The notes beneath the pieces are model-generated. The model was not told the DNA's origin. It did no database searches and saw nothing but the letters and a program-made list of their open reading frames with translations. A program made the translations under genes and the position numbers. From Xenophilus aerolatus (GTDB lineage Bacteria; Pseudomonadota; Gammaproteobacteria; Burkholderiales; Burkholderiaceae_C), in the NCBI GenBank assembly GCA_030418545.1, contig QAIB01000006.1:124001-188000 (forward strand): a stretch of 64,000 bases of DNA, written 5' to 3'. This document shows positions 9,101 to 16,581 of the stretch, piece after piece (position 1 is the stretch's first letter; the number at the start of each line of letters is the position of its first letter).

Positions 9101-9732
9101 AGGACCACGGCCGGGCGCTGAAGGACTACGTGGAGGCGCGCCTGCACGCGGGCAGCCCCGACCTGCAGTCGAGCAACGCCAGCGTCATCGGCGCGAAGCT
9201 GCGCGGCATCCCCAAGGCGCAGTACGCCAGCACGCTCATCGGCATCATGATGGGCTTCCTGCCCACGGTGGACGGCACCCTGCGCAGCGCACTCTACGAA
9301 TGGGTGAACGATCGCTCGCTGTGGGACCTTCAGCTGGCATGGGCGGCGCACCGCGACCAACCGCCGTCGGCGGCCCTCGATGTGGCCACGGAGGTGATCG
9401 AGCCCGTGCTGAGGCGCACGATGCAGCTGCGCCCGGTGCCGGAGCTGGTCTGGCGCACCGCGACGACGCGGCGGACGCTCGGCGGCGTCGAGGTGGCGCC
9501 GGGCGAGCGCATCGTCGTGGGCATCGTCTCGGCCATGCAGCAGAACCTGCAGGAGGGCAGCCCCGACCTGTGGCCGGTGTTCGGCGGCCGACGGGCCGGC
9601 GAGCAGCACCCCACGCATGCCTGCCCCGGCTACGAGATGGCGATGGGCGTGATGCTCGGCGTCCTGGCCGGCCTGCTGGGCGCCGAGTTGCGGCCGTCGC
9701 TGTCGCCGACGGTGCTGCGGCTGATGCCCTGA
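6199..9732 (+). CDS. DyP-type peroxidase fused to a cytochrome P450-like domain
   Basis: One 1177-residue frame carries two heme-enzyme domains. Residues 1-220 are an N-terminal module I cannot name (LLLAVSFDGGWEPYMRRVW). About 290-730 is a dye-decolorizing peroxidase: GFADG (468-472) gives the GxxDG catalytic Asp, His588 in HSHVRRANPR is the expected proximal heme ligand, and RRGMSYGPP (from R612) carries the distal Arg. About 800-1177 is P450-like, ending in FGGRRAGEQHPTHACPGYE with heme-ligand Cys1142. The I-helix reads GIMMGFLPTVDGTL, lacking the acid-Thr pair used for O2 activation, and no clean ExxR is seen. The two heme domains in series recall fungal dioxygenase-P450 fusions that make and rearrange fatty acid hydroperoxides. 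With the upstream lipase, an oxylipin-like pathway is a reasonable but untested idea. No signal peptide; cytoplasmic. Confidence 0.82.
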   Translation: MPTLPPATSRTLRGITDLTLAAPLKRGLVAAPDARGHETRLVTLLRSLNTLRYASLEVDPAPAIPDMIDRIRALQSFRLALVDGPDGSRQLLLAVSFDGGWEPYMRRVWRDLGPLLDVIFCNCEGYLLARTHSYAEYARWVRSAQRNTEFFYTASPVTVNDLHWLREQQRAPAPPQSPASHVALAAQALPGLTALYRLTELYPPGTADGDCLLHAAHHLLLPLWDLMSATPPALPPSAIPCRTPTEEAAVAWFMTKVQAPPATSSGACPAHAHWPPADAQAGIVKALPATPTHGALLLIECEDAKAVAHLVRQLDPATLGARAAQAHAGPWRNLFFTLSGLRKAGVPDGLLACLPAEFIEGMEARAAVLGDLEADHPQHWALPERNWPLGSTQATPARVALSSVHAVVQILVADTTAAPGWKPLDSAHPAHAHILAFAGGLPRGARILSVEPLHRNIDANGQAREHFGFADGLSNPMDPRDLPAGNPAPGAWDDWKLGDYLLGYGNSHDDPPLQGRFWTDSTFLVVRKLRQDVDALQAMVGGPPAHSKLAALMVGRQQDGSNLINGTPGNAFDYAGDPAGAQCPLHSHVRRANPRVRKGQREDLRVLPRILRRGMSYGPPHTPQTAREERGVVFMAYNASIAEQFELIQSWLSGGNSGGDGSYSGQRDPIFARPRQGDRDSFVFGPHPQPGPLPLRAEAARPVALQWGLYLFVPSVPALEDIARFATETGCPAAASDPAAAQRAAEAKKGAMVIARLKAAESALGLAAAREQWKLALEDLGARQNGTSQWLWTAVRELHGGVLRTPYGVLVGSRDRVMEVFGDDRSFSATGYCPRMVSSFGAIYLGMDQGPDYRAQSTVPNEAIMAVTRQQAFDAALADTQTVLGGWRSGAAAGFSFDVKDLVDAVLARVCTAFFGLPEAGGTMRTGGWQARSGQANADQPSCPGHFGAPSRYMFQPNPGEEAIQQGQDHGRALKDYVEARLHAGSPDLQSSNASVIGAKLRGIPKAQYASTLIGIMMGFLPTVDGTLRSALYEWVNDRSLWDLQLAWAAHRDQPPSAALDVATEVIEPVLRRTMQLRPVPELVWRTATTRRTLGGVEVAPGERIVVGIVSAMQQNLQEGSPDLWPVFGGRRAGEQHPTHACPGYEMAMGVMLGVLAGLLGAELRPSLSPTVLRLMP

Positions 9733-9772
9733 AGACCCGGCGCAGATTGCAGGATTCGTCCTAGCGATCTTT

Positions 9773-9832
9773 CAAATAAAAAGAGGCTGCAGCGCCGGTC
9801 TGGCGTGCGCGAACAGCTCCCGAATTCATAGC
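9773..9832 (-). terminator. GCTAT palindrome element acting as likely terminator of the cyclase-like gene
   Basis: Read on the minus strand: palindrome GCTATGAATTCGGGAGC (9832-9816), then a CGCC/GGCG hairpin, a GGC-GCTGCA-GCC hairpin, and a TCTTTTTATTTG tract (9773-9784). It begins 16 bases past the stop of the minus-strand gene at 9849 and also separates it from the convergent DyP-P450 gene. Confidence 0.55.
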
Positions 9833-9848
9833 AAGGTGGATCGCTGTG

Positions 9849-12800
9849 TCAGGCGCTGGCACGCAGCGCAGCCGCCTGTGCGAGGTGCCAGTCCATGCGC
9901 AGGCGCTCGAAGCCTTCCGTCGCGGCGTCGAGGTGGCGCTGCGCTTCCCCGCAGTCGTCACGACGCAGCGCCAGGCGTGCGCGCAGCAGGTGGTTGGACG
10001 CCATCTCGTGCGGGGACTGCCGCAGCGCCGCTGCGTGGTCGGCCAGTCGCAGGTGGCGCGCCAGCGCGTCGGCGTTTCCGGCCTCCGCGGCCAGCCCGGC
10101 CAGCGCGCGCCCGGCCATCGCGGCGCCCAGCCAGTCGCGCTGGCGGGCCCGGCGCAGCACGCGGGCCGCGGCGGCCCGCGCCTCGGCCGTGCGACCGCCC
10201 GCGGCCATCGCCTCGCACACCCAGCCGTGGTTGAGCGAGGCAAAGAGGCCCTTGTCGTGCGAATCGAGCCAGGTCGCCGATTCCTGCAGCGCCTCGAGCG
10301 CGGCAGGCTGCGGGTCGAGCATCCAGCGTGCATAGGCGGCCAGGCCGTGGCTCATGGCAAACAGGTACAGGCTCTTGACCTGCTCCCCCACCCGGTGCGC
10401 AGCCTGCGCGTCGTCCAGCGCGGCCTGCCAGCGGCCCTGCCAGAGGTTGACGCCCGCACGCCAGCACAGCACCGAGCCTTCGACCTCGTGCCCGCGGCCG
10501 GGCAGCGCCGCCAGCGCCTCGTCGAAGCTGGCGTGGGCGTCGTCGAAGCGCCCCAGGTCGCCCAGCACGCTCGCGCGGCAGGCCATGGCATAGGCGATGG
10601 CCGGCAGCGGCGCGCGGCTGCCCGGACGGCGCTGGCGCACGGCATGCGCCATCTCGTCCAGCAATTCGACGGCACGGCCGTAGTCGGCGGCCGAGGCCGC
10701 CGCCTGGCCGAGCGTGGTGCGGGCCTGGACGATGAGCGACGTGTCCCGCAGGCGGGTGGCGTGGTCGAGTGCCTCCTCGCAATGCAGCAGGGCGTCCTTG
10801 GATTCGCCCAGGGCGTAGTGCAGGTAGGCGAGCCAGTACTGCGCGTAGGCCTGGCCCGTCGCGTCGCCGTGCGCGCGCGCCTTGTCCACCGCGCGGCGCA
10901 GCAGGGCCTTCTCGTCGCGCGAGGGGTCGAACACGGTCGCCAGGCCGAGCCGCCGCACCACCGAGCGCCAGAGCTGGTAGCGCTCGGGCGTCGAGGGCAG
11001 GCGGTCGAGCATCTCCAGCGCGGCGCGGTACTGCGTCTTCGCGCGGTCGATGGACGACGCCGACATCGCCTTGTCGCCGGCCATCTCGGCGTAGCGCGCG
11101 GCGGCCGAGAAGTCGGCCGCGCCTGCGTGGTGGTAGGCCAGCGGCTCGCATTGCTCGAGCTCGGTCGCGCCATCGCGCGCGCGCAGCAGCTGCGCCACGC
11201 GCGCGTGCATGTCGCGGCGCTGCTGCAGCCCGAGGGTGCTGTAGACCACGTCGCGCGTGATGCCGTGCTTGAAGCGCAGGGTGCCGGGCTGCTCGCCAGC
11301 GAACAGCAGGTCCTGCGCCGCCATGGCGGTCACCAGCGGATGCTGGGCATCGCAGCCGGTGAGCTCCTGCAGCAGCCAGGCCGGGACCACGTTGCCGATG
11401 ACGGCCGCCGCCCCGAGCACCGCTCCCTGCTGCGGCGCCAGCCGCGCCACGCGCGATTCGATCAGCGACTCCAGCCAGGCCGGCCCGCCGCGCAGCGCGT
11501 CGAGGCCGGCACCGGTGTCGGCCGCCAGGTGGCACAGCTCCTCGAGGAAGAGCGCGTTGCCGCCGGAATGCTCGCGGATGCTGCTCACCACGAAAGGGTC
11601 GGCGTCGGGCAGCAGGGTGCGGATGGTCGTGTCGGCCTCGGCGCGCGACAGCGGCCCGAGCGCCAGGACGTCGGCCGCCGCCAGCTGGGCGTCGCCCAGC
11701 TCCAGCGGGCGCGTGGCCAGCAGTACCAGCAGCGGCAGCTCGGGCTGGGCGGCCAGCGCGTAGACGATCTGGCGCGTCGCATCGTCGGCCCACTGCCAGT
11801 CGTCGATGAACAGCAGTTGCGGCGCCTGCCCTGCCAGCACACCGACCAGCCGGCCCAGCACCTGCAGCAGCTGCTGCGCCTGCGCGGCCGCCGCCGCCGG
11901 CGTGTCGGCCGGCTCGGCAGGCAGCGCCAGTTCGGGATGGCGCTCGCGCAGTTCGGCCGGCAGCGCGGCGATCGCGCCGCCCAGCAGCGCCGGCGCGGCC
12001 AGGCCGGCGGCGGCCGTGCCCAAGCGGGCGCGCAGCATCTGCAGGAAGGGCTGGAGGGGCTCGGCGCTGAGTTCGGCCTCGCAGTAGCCGCGCCACAGCG
12101 CGAAGCCGCTGGCCGAGGCCTGGCGCAGGAATTCCTCCGCCAGGCGCGTCTTGCCGACCCCCGCCGGGGCCGAGACCACCATCAGCCGGGTGCGCCCCGC
12201 GCGCGCGGCCGCGAGCGCGCCCTGCAGGGCGGCGAGTTCGGCCTCGCGCCCGACGAAGTCGACCAGGCCGCGGCGGGTCTGGGCCTCGAAGCGCGTGCGC
12301 AACGCCGTGCGCGCGAGGATGCGGTGCACCGCCAGCGGGTCGTCGCGGCCCTTGAGCGCGAGCCGGCGGGCCTCGGTCTGGAACAGGTAGCGGGCCGGGC
12401 CCAGCGTCTCCTCGCTGACCAGGATCTCGTCGCGCTCGGCGACGTCGCTCAGATGCTTGGCGATGCCGGGGGCGGCGCCGAAGAGCTCGAAGCGCCCGGC
12501 GATGCCGAGGGTGCCCTCGCGCACCAGCACCAGGCCCGCGTGGATGCCGCTGTGCACGTCCAGCATGATGTCGTCGCGGTAGGCATGGCGGGCGCGCAGC
12601 GCGCGCACGCGCTCGTGCACCTCCAGCGCCGCCCGGGTCGCGCGCAGGCCGTCGTCCTCGCCGGCCTCGGGATGGCCGAACAGGGCCTGGAGCCCGTCGC
12701 CCTGGTACTGGTTGATGGTGCCGCCGCTGCGCTGGACCACCTCCTCGAACACGCGACGCACGTCGTCCTGCAGGGCCGCGAACACCTCCGCCTCCAGCAG

Positions 12801-12905
12801 GCCCGACAAGCGCGTGGAATCGGACAGGTCGGTGAACAGCACCGTCATGTGCCGGCGCAACTCGCCCGACACGCCCTGCACCATGCCCTCAACATCTCTT
12901 GCCAT
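9849..12905 (-). CDS. Class III nucleotide cyclase-like / AAA ATPase / TPR regulatory protein
   Basis: The product has 1018 residues. Residues 18-190 are a class III cyclase homology domain with both metal aspartates (D26 in LFTDLSD, D70 in YQGDG). A STAND/LuxR-like ATPase follows: FVGREAE at 218, Walker A APAGVGKT (246-253), and Walker B LLFIDDWQWAD. The rest is TPR-type helical repeats, and there is no DNA-binding tail. In the cyclase, the segment that should carry transition-state Asn and Arg reads FGAAPGIAKHL, with Gly and His at those places, so catalysis is doubtful and it may be a nucleotide sensor. ATG 12905 follows GGGAG at good spacing. It lies 82 bases after a CRP-type gene on the same strand, suggesting a shared cyclic-nucleotide circuit. 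Substrate and target are unknown. Confidence 0.85.
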   Translation of the reverse strand: MARDVEGMVQGVSGELRRHMTVLFTDLSDSTRLSGLLEAEVFAALQDDVRRVFEEVVQRSGGTINQYQGDGLQALFGHPEAGEDDGLRATRAALEVHERVRALRARHAYRDDIMLDVHSGIHAGLVLVREGTLGIAGRFELFGAAPGIAKHLSDVAERDEILVSEETLGPARYLFQTEARRLALKGRDDPLAVHRILARTALRTRFEAQTRRGLVDFVGREAELAALQGALAAARAGRTRLMVVSAPAGVGKTRLAEEFLRQASASGFALWRGYCEAELSAEPLQPFLQMLRARLGTAAAGLAAPALLGGAIAALPAELRERHPELALPAEPADTPAAAAAQAQQLLQVLGRLVGVLAGQAPQLLFIDDWQWADDATRQIVYALAAQPELPLLVLLATRPLELGDAQLAAADVLALGPLSRAEADTTIRTLLPDADPFVVSSIREHSGGNALFLEELCHLAADTGAGLDALRGGPAWLESLIESRVARLAPQQGAVLGAAAVIGNVVPAWLLQELTGCDAQHPLVTAMAAQDLLFAGEQPGTLRFKHGITRDVVYSTLGLQQRRDMHARVAQLLRARDGATELEQCEPLAYHHAGAADFSAAARYAEMAGDKAMSASSIDRAKTQYRAALEMLDRLPSTPERYQLWRSVVRRLGLATVFDPSRDEKALLRRAVDKARAHGDATGQAYAQYWLAYLHYALGESKDALLHCEEALDHATRLRDTSLIVQARTTLGQAAASAADYGRAVELLDEMAHAVRQRRPGSRAPLPAIAYAMACRASVLGDLGRFDDAHASFDEALAALPGRGHEVEGSVLCWRAGVNLWQGRWQAALDDAQAAHRVGEQVKSLYLFAMSHGLAAYARWMLDPQPAALEALQESATWLDSHDKGLFASLNHGWVCEAMAAGGRTAEARAAAARVLRRARQRDWLGAAMAGRALAGLAAEAGNADALARHLRLADHAAALRQSPHEMASNHLLRARLALRRDDCGEAQRHLDAATEGFERLRMDWHLAQAAALRASA

Positions 12906-12987
12906 GGATCTCCCACCGTTTAGGGAGAACATTGTGTCCTGCGCCGCGAACGCTCCGCAACGCGCGATCGAAAGCCCGAGTGCGGCC

Positions 12988-13644
12988 TCACCAGCGGGCG
13001 GGCAGCGGGCGCAGGATGGCCAGGCGGCGGTCGCGCACGGCGAGGTAGCCGCCGGTCTCGAGGTCCTTGAGCAGGCGGCTGACCATCTCGCGCGAGCAGC
13101 CGATCTCCGAGGCCAGCGCCTGGTGCGTGAGCCGCTCGGCGATGGACTGGGCACCGTCCGGGCCGGCCGGCGACGCCCGCTCCTCCAGCACGCGGCGCAG
13201 GCGGCTGTAGACGTCGAGCAGGGCCATGCTGCGGGCGCTCTCGGTCGCCAGGCGCGCGCGGCGGATCAGGCGCTCGATCAGGCCGCGGGTGAATTCCGGG
13301 TCTTCGGCGATGTGGCGCAGCGCGCTCTCGCGCGTGACCACCACGCACACGGTGGGCTCGACGGCCTCCACGCTGGCCGAGCGGGCGCCGCGGTCCAGCG
13401 ACATCTCGCCCACGTACTCGCCCGGGCCGTGGTGGCTGAGCGTCACCTCCCGACCCCGGGAATCGGACACGAAGGCGCGCAGCCGGCCCGACAGAACGAT
13501 GTAGATCGTGTCGCCGCGCTCGCCTTCCTGGATGAGCAGGGCGCGCGCCCGAAAGCGCCGCTGCACGCCGCGCGCCGCCAGCCGCGCGACGTCGGCCGGC
13601 AGCGAATCGGTGGAGTCGGCAGGAGCAGCGGACCGCGGCGGCAT
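12988..13644 (-). CDS. CRP/FNR-family transcription regulator
   Basis: A 218-residue cytosolic regulator. The cNMP-binding beta-roll includes GEYVGEMSLDRGARSASVEA, in which G79, E80, R88 and S89 match the cAMP-contacting residues of E. coli CRP (Gly71, Glu72, Arg82, Ser83). The C-terminal winged helix has the recognition helix CSREMVSRLLKDLE; R185, E186 and R190 match the CRP residues that read TGTGA. No cysteine set for an Fe-S cluster is present, so it is CRP-like rather than FNR-like. It is followed by the cyclase-like gene and preceded by a LuxR-type gene, all on the minus strand. I expect it to bind a cyclic nucleotide and a TGTGA-type site. Targets are not known. Confidence 0.9.
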   Translation of the reverse strand: MPPRSAAPADSTDSLPADVARLAARGVQRRFRARALLIQEGERGDTIYIVLSGRLRAFVSDSRGREVTLSHHGPGEYVGEMSLDRGARSASVEAVEPTVCVVVTRESALRHIAEDPEFTRGLIERLIRRARLATESARSMALLDVYSRLRRVLEERASPAGPDGAQSIAERLTHQALASEIGCSREMVSRLLKDLETGGYLAVRDRRLAILRPLPARW

Positions 13645-13743
13645 GCGCGGACTATAGGTCCGCCTCCGCCCGGCGGCCCCCGACGTGCGCCCGGGCGGCG
13701 ACGCCTCGGCGACGCGGCGCCGACTGGGCCGCGCCGTCCGCTC

Positions 13744-14415
13744 CTATTCGTTCGCGGCGACGATGCGCAGGGTGGAGACGATCTGCGGCATCCGCGTGAC
13801 GCGGTGGACGATGGCTCGAATACTGGCAGCACCGGTCTTCACGCGCATGTTCTTGATGTGCGTGCGCACCGTGGACATGCGGATGCCCTGGCTCTCGGCG
13901 ATCTCCTCGGCCGCCTTGCCGGCGCACAGCTGGCCCAGCACCGCCTGCTCGGTCGGTGTCAGCCCGCGGGCGCGGGCATACATCTGCAGGGTGAGCGGCT
14001 GCACGCCCGGGCGCCGGCTGCAGATGACCAGCACGGCGTCGGTGGCCGCGCCGGAGCGACCGGTGGCCAGCGGCACGAAGGCCAGGGACAGCGACTCTTC
14101 GGGATGCTCCAGCTCGACGATGCTGCGGCAGTCTCGCTCGGCGTCGTGCAGCGCCAGCCGGATGCGCGCATGCGCCGTGCCGTTGCCGGCGCACAAGGCA
14201 CCGCCCTGGCCTTCACGCAGCACCCGCTGGCTGGCCAGCTCGCGGCGGGCCGGATGGTTCGCATGCAGGATGCGGCCGCTCAGGTCCAGCAGCAGCAGCC
14301 CGTGCTCGATCTCGTCGAGCGCGGAGGCGAACAGGGCCGGCCAGGCGGCCTCGAGCGGGGGCAGGACGGCAGGCGCCGCGTTCAGGTGGGCGGCATCGGT
14401 CTGCGGGATGGTCAT
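13744..14415 (-). CDS. PAS-like sensor with LuxR-type HTH output
   Basis: The product has 223 residues. Residues 20-130 look like a PAS domain (ALDEIEHGLLLLDLSGRILHAN), and the C-terminal 60 residues are a GerE/LuxR helix-turn-helix (LTPTEQAVLGQLCAGKAAEEIA, then STVRTHIKNMRVKTG). There is no receiver domain, so the signal is probably a small ligand or redox state bound by the PAS fold. The ATG at 14415 was chosen because AAGGAG precedes it by six bases; an earlier in-frame start lacks a ribosome site. TGTGA-N6-GCACG at 14451-14466 is a weak CRP-like site upstream and could couple it to the adjacent CRP-type gene. Regulon unknown. Confidence 0.82.
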   Translation of the reverse strand: MTIPQTDAAHLNAAPAVLPPLEAAWPALFASALDEIEHGLLLLDLSGRILHANHPARRELASQRVLREGQGGALCAGNGTAHARIRLALHDAERDCRSIVELEHPEESLSLAFVPLATGRSGAATDAVLVICSRRPGVQPLTLQMYARARGLTPTEQAVLGQLCAGKAAEEIAESQGIRMSTVRTHIKNMRVKTGAASIRAIVHRVTRMPQIVSTLRIVAANE

Positions 14416-14554
14416 CGGGTGCTCCTTCCTCATAAGTGATGAGGTCAGAGTGTGAAAAAACGCACGCCACCCAAAATGTGAGTATTACCCGTCCGCTTGT
14501 GATCCATTCACCTTGCGCCGGCCCGTCGGAGGCCGGCCGAGCGTCGAGAAGCGC

Positions 14555-15463
14555 TCAGTCCGTCAGGCGCTCCAGCGCCTCCCGGTACTTGGCCGCGGTC
14601 TTGTCGATCACGTCCTTCGGCAGGCGCGGCGCCGGCGGGGTCTTGTCCCAGGGCTTGCCGTTGATGCGCACCGCCTCGAGCCAGTCGCGCACGAACTGCT
14701 TGTCGTAGCTCGGCGGGTTGCTGCCGTCGGCGAGCGCCTGCTCGTAGCCCTCGACCGGCCAGTAGCGCGAGCTGTCGGGCGTGAGCACCTCGTCCATCAG
14801 CACCAGCGTGCCGTTCTCGTCGAGGCCGAACTCGAACTTGGTGTCGGCAATGATCATGCCCTTGGTGAGGGCGATGGCCGCCGCCGTCTCGTAGATGGCG
14901 ATGCTGGTCTCGCGGATCTGCTGGGCCAGCTTCGGGCCCACGATCTCGACGACGCGGTCGTAGCTGATGTTCTCGTCGTGCTCGCCCGCGGCCGCCTTCG
15001 CGGCCGGGGTGAAGATGGCGCGCGGCAGCTTGGCGGAGTTGGTCAGCCCCTCGGGCAGCGGCACGCCGCAGACCTGACGGTTCTCCTGGTACTCCTTCCA
15101 CCCGCTGCCGGCCAGGTAGCCGCGCACCACCGCCTCGACCGGGATCGGCTTGAGCCGCTTGACCAGCATGGAGCGGCTCTGCACCTGCGGCACCTCGCCG
15201 GGCTGGACCACCGACTCGGGCGCTTCGCCCGTCAGGTGATTGGGGCACAAAGCGCCGAGCCGCTCGAACCACCACAGCGCCATCTTGGTGAGGATCTCGC
15301 CCTTGCCGGGGATCGGCTCGCCCATGATGACGTCGAAGGCGCTGAGCCGGTCGCTGGCCACCATGAGGATGCGGTCCTCGCCCACCGCGTAGTTGTCGCG
15401 CACCTTGCCGCGGGCGAGCAGGGGCAGGCTCTGGATGGAGGAGGTGTGGACGGTGGTGGTCAT
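14555..15463 (-). CDS. purC: Phosphoribosylaminoimidazole-succinocarboxamide synthase
   Basis: PurC joins aspartate to CAIR using ATP, giving SAICAR, the step after PurE. The 302-residue length is that of the longer bacterial/yeast-like form. Landmarks are [12 protein letters not shown] (ATP site, about residues 17-28), [20 protein letters not shown], and [15 protein letters not shown] with its metal and substrate residues. ATG 15463 begins [16 protein letters not shown]. It lies downstream of the aldolase gene on the same strand, separated by a clear terminator, so it likely has its own promoter between 15464 and 15519. Its usual partner purE is 12 kb further on. Confidence 0.96.
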   Translation of the reverse strand: MTTTVHTSSIQSLPLLARGKVRDNYAVGEDRILMVASDRLSAFDVIMGEPIPGKGEILTKMALWWFERLGALCPNHLTGEAPESVVQPGEVPQVQSRSMLVKRLKPIPVEAVVRGYLAGSGWKEYQENRQVCGVPLPEGLTNSAKLPRAIFTPAAKAAAGEHDENISYDRVVEIVGPKLAQQIRETSIAIYETAAAIALTKGMIIADTKFEFGLDENGTLVLMDEVLTPDSSRYWPVEGYEQALADGSNPPSYDKQFVRDWLEAVRINGKPWDKTPPAPRLPKDVIDKTAAKYREALERLTD

Positions 15464-15519
15464 GGGGTCGGAGCCGGGAAATGATCGGGGGAAAGCCGCG
15501 ACGGGGATTGTGCGCGCAG

Positions 15520-15543
15520 AAAAAAGCCACCGCGAGCGGTGGC
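15520..15543 (-). terminator. Rho-independent terminator after the class I aldolase gene
   Basis: On the minus strand a perfect seven-base stem GCCACCG-CTCG-CGGTGGC (15543-15526) is followed by six T residues. It lies 38 bases beyond the aldolase stop. Confidence 0.85.
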
Positions 15544-15581
15544 CGGTCGGGTCGGCGGGGCGGCTGCCCCACCGGTGCGCT

Positions 15582-16469
15582 TCAGGTGATCGAGGCGCGG
15601 TAGATCGACTCCACCGCCTTGTCCAGCGCGGCGTCGAACTCGGCGTCGGACTGCTGGGCCGACAGGCCCTCGGTCAGGGCGCGGCTAAAGCTGGCGATCA
15701 CGCCGGGGTTCTTGGCCAGCATGGCGTTCGACTCGTCGCGGCTGTAGCCGCCCGAAAGCGCCACCACGCGCACCACCTTGGGGTGCTGCACCAGTTCGCT
15801 GTAGAAGCCGTCCACCGTCGGGATGCTGAGCTTGAGCATGACCTTCTGGTCGGCGCCCAGCGCGTCCAGCTGCTTGAGGATCGCGGCCTTGAGCAGCGCC
15901 TCCGCTTCCTTCTTGTCGGTCGCCTTGATGTTGACCTCGGGCTCGATGATCGGCATCAGGCCGGCGGCCAGGATCTGCTTGCCCACTTCGAACTGCTGCG
16001 CCACCACGGCGTCGATGCCCTTGGCGTTCGCGCCGTTGACCACCGAACGCATCTTGGTGCCGAACACGCCCTTGGCCACGGCACGGGCCAGCAGCCCGTC
16101 CAGGCCGGGCATCGGCTTCATGAGCTGCACGCCGTCGGCCTCGTCGGCCAGGCCCTTGTCGACCTTGAGGAAGGGCACGACCTGCTTCTTCTCCCACAGG
16201 TAGGCGGCGGCGTCCTGGCCGTCGAACTGGCGATCCATGGTCATCTCGAACAGGATGGCGCCGAGCACCCGCTCGCCGGTGAAGGCCGGGCTGCCCACGA
16301 TGCGCGCGCGCATGGCGTGCACCAGGTCGAACATCTCGGCTTCGTTCTTGTAGGCCGATTCCTCGACACCGTAGAGCTTGAGCGCCTTGGGCGTGCTGCC
16401 CCCGCTTTGATCGAGCGCGGCGATGAAACCCTTGCCGCTTGCCACCTTGTCCAGTTGTTCCTTGTTCAC
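15582..16469 (-). CDS. Class I fructose-bisphosphate aldolase
   Basis: Cleaves fructose 1,6-bisphosphate to two triose phosphates by a Schiff-base mechanism; cytosolic glycolysis and gluconeogenesis. The 295 residues match the short bacterial class I type known from Staphylococcus: N-terminal [19 protein letters not shown], then PFLKVDKGL, the IIEPEVNI segment, the Schiff-base lysine region VMLKLSIPT, and [14 protein letters not shown] chose the GTG start at 16469 (protein begins [12 protein letters not shown]) because this is where the family begins. It is flanked by purC and pyk, a place where I would expect the metal-dependent class II enzyme in this family of bacteria, so replacement by transfer is possible. 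Identity of the enzyme class is clear from sequence. Confidence 0.93.
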   Translation of the reverse strand: MNKEQLDKVASGKGFIAALDQSGGSTPKALKLYGVEESAYKNEAEMFDLVHAMRARIVGSPAFTGERVLGAILFEMTMDRQFDGQDAAAYLWEKKQVVPFLKVDKGLADEADGVQLMKPMPGLDGLLARAVAKGVFGTKMRSVVNGANAKGIDAVVAQQFEVGKQILAAGLMPIIEPEVNIKATDKKEAEALLKAAILKQLDALGADQKVMLKLSIPTVDGFYSELVQHPKVVRVVALSGGYSRDESNAMLAKNPGVIASFSRALTEGLSAQQSDAEFDAALDKAVESIYRASIT

Positions 16470-16581
16470 AGCTTTTTCGCTCTCTGGTTCACCGCGCGGG
16501 CGGCGTATGGATGAATCGCAAGATTGTATCGACCGCCCTTTTGCCCACTGCTGCAAGCCCACTTGCGGGGGTGGGGCACGT

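Noticed and set aside
2441-14433. A prophage or transposon carrying the accessory genes
   Set aside because: No integrase, transposase, terminal inverted repeat or tRNA target was found in or beside the segment.
14517-14537. GCCGGCC-CGTCGGA-GGCCGGC after purC as a terminator
   Set aside because: The stem is good but no T-run follows on the minus strand, so I do not list it as a terminator.
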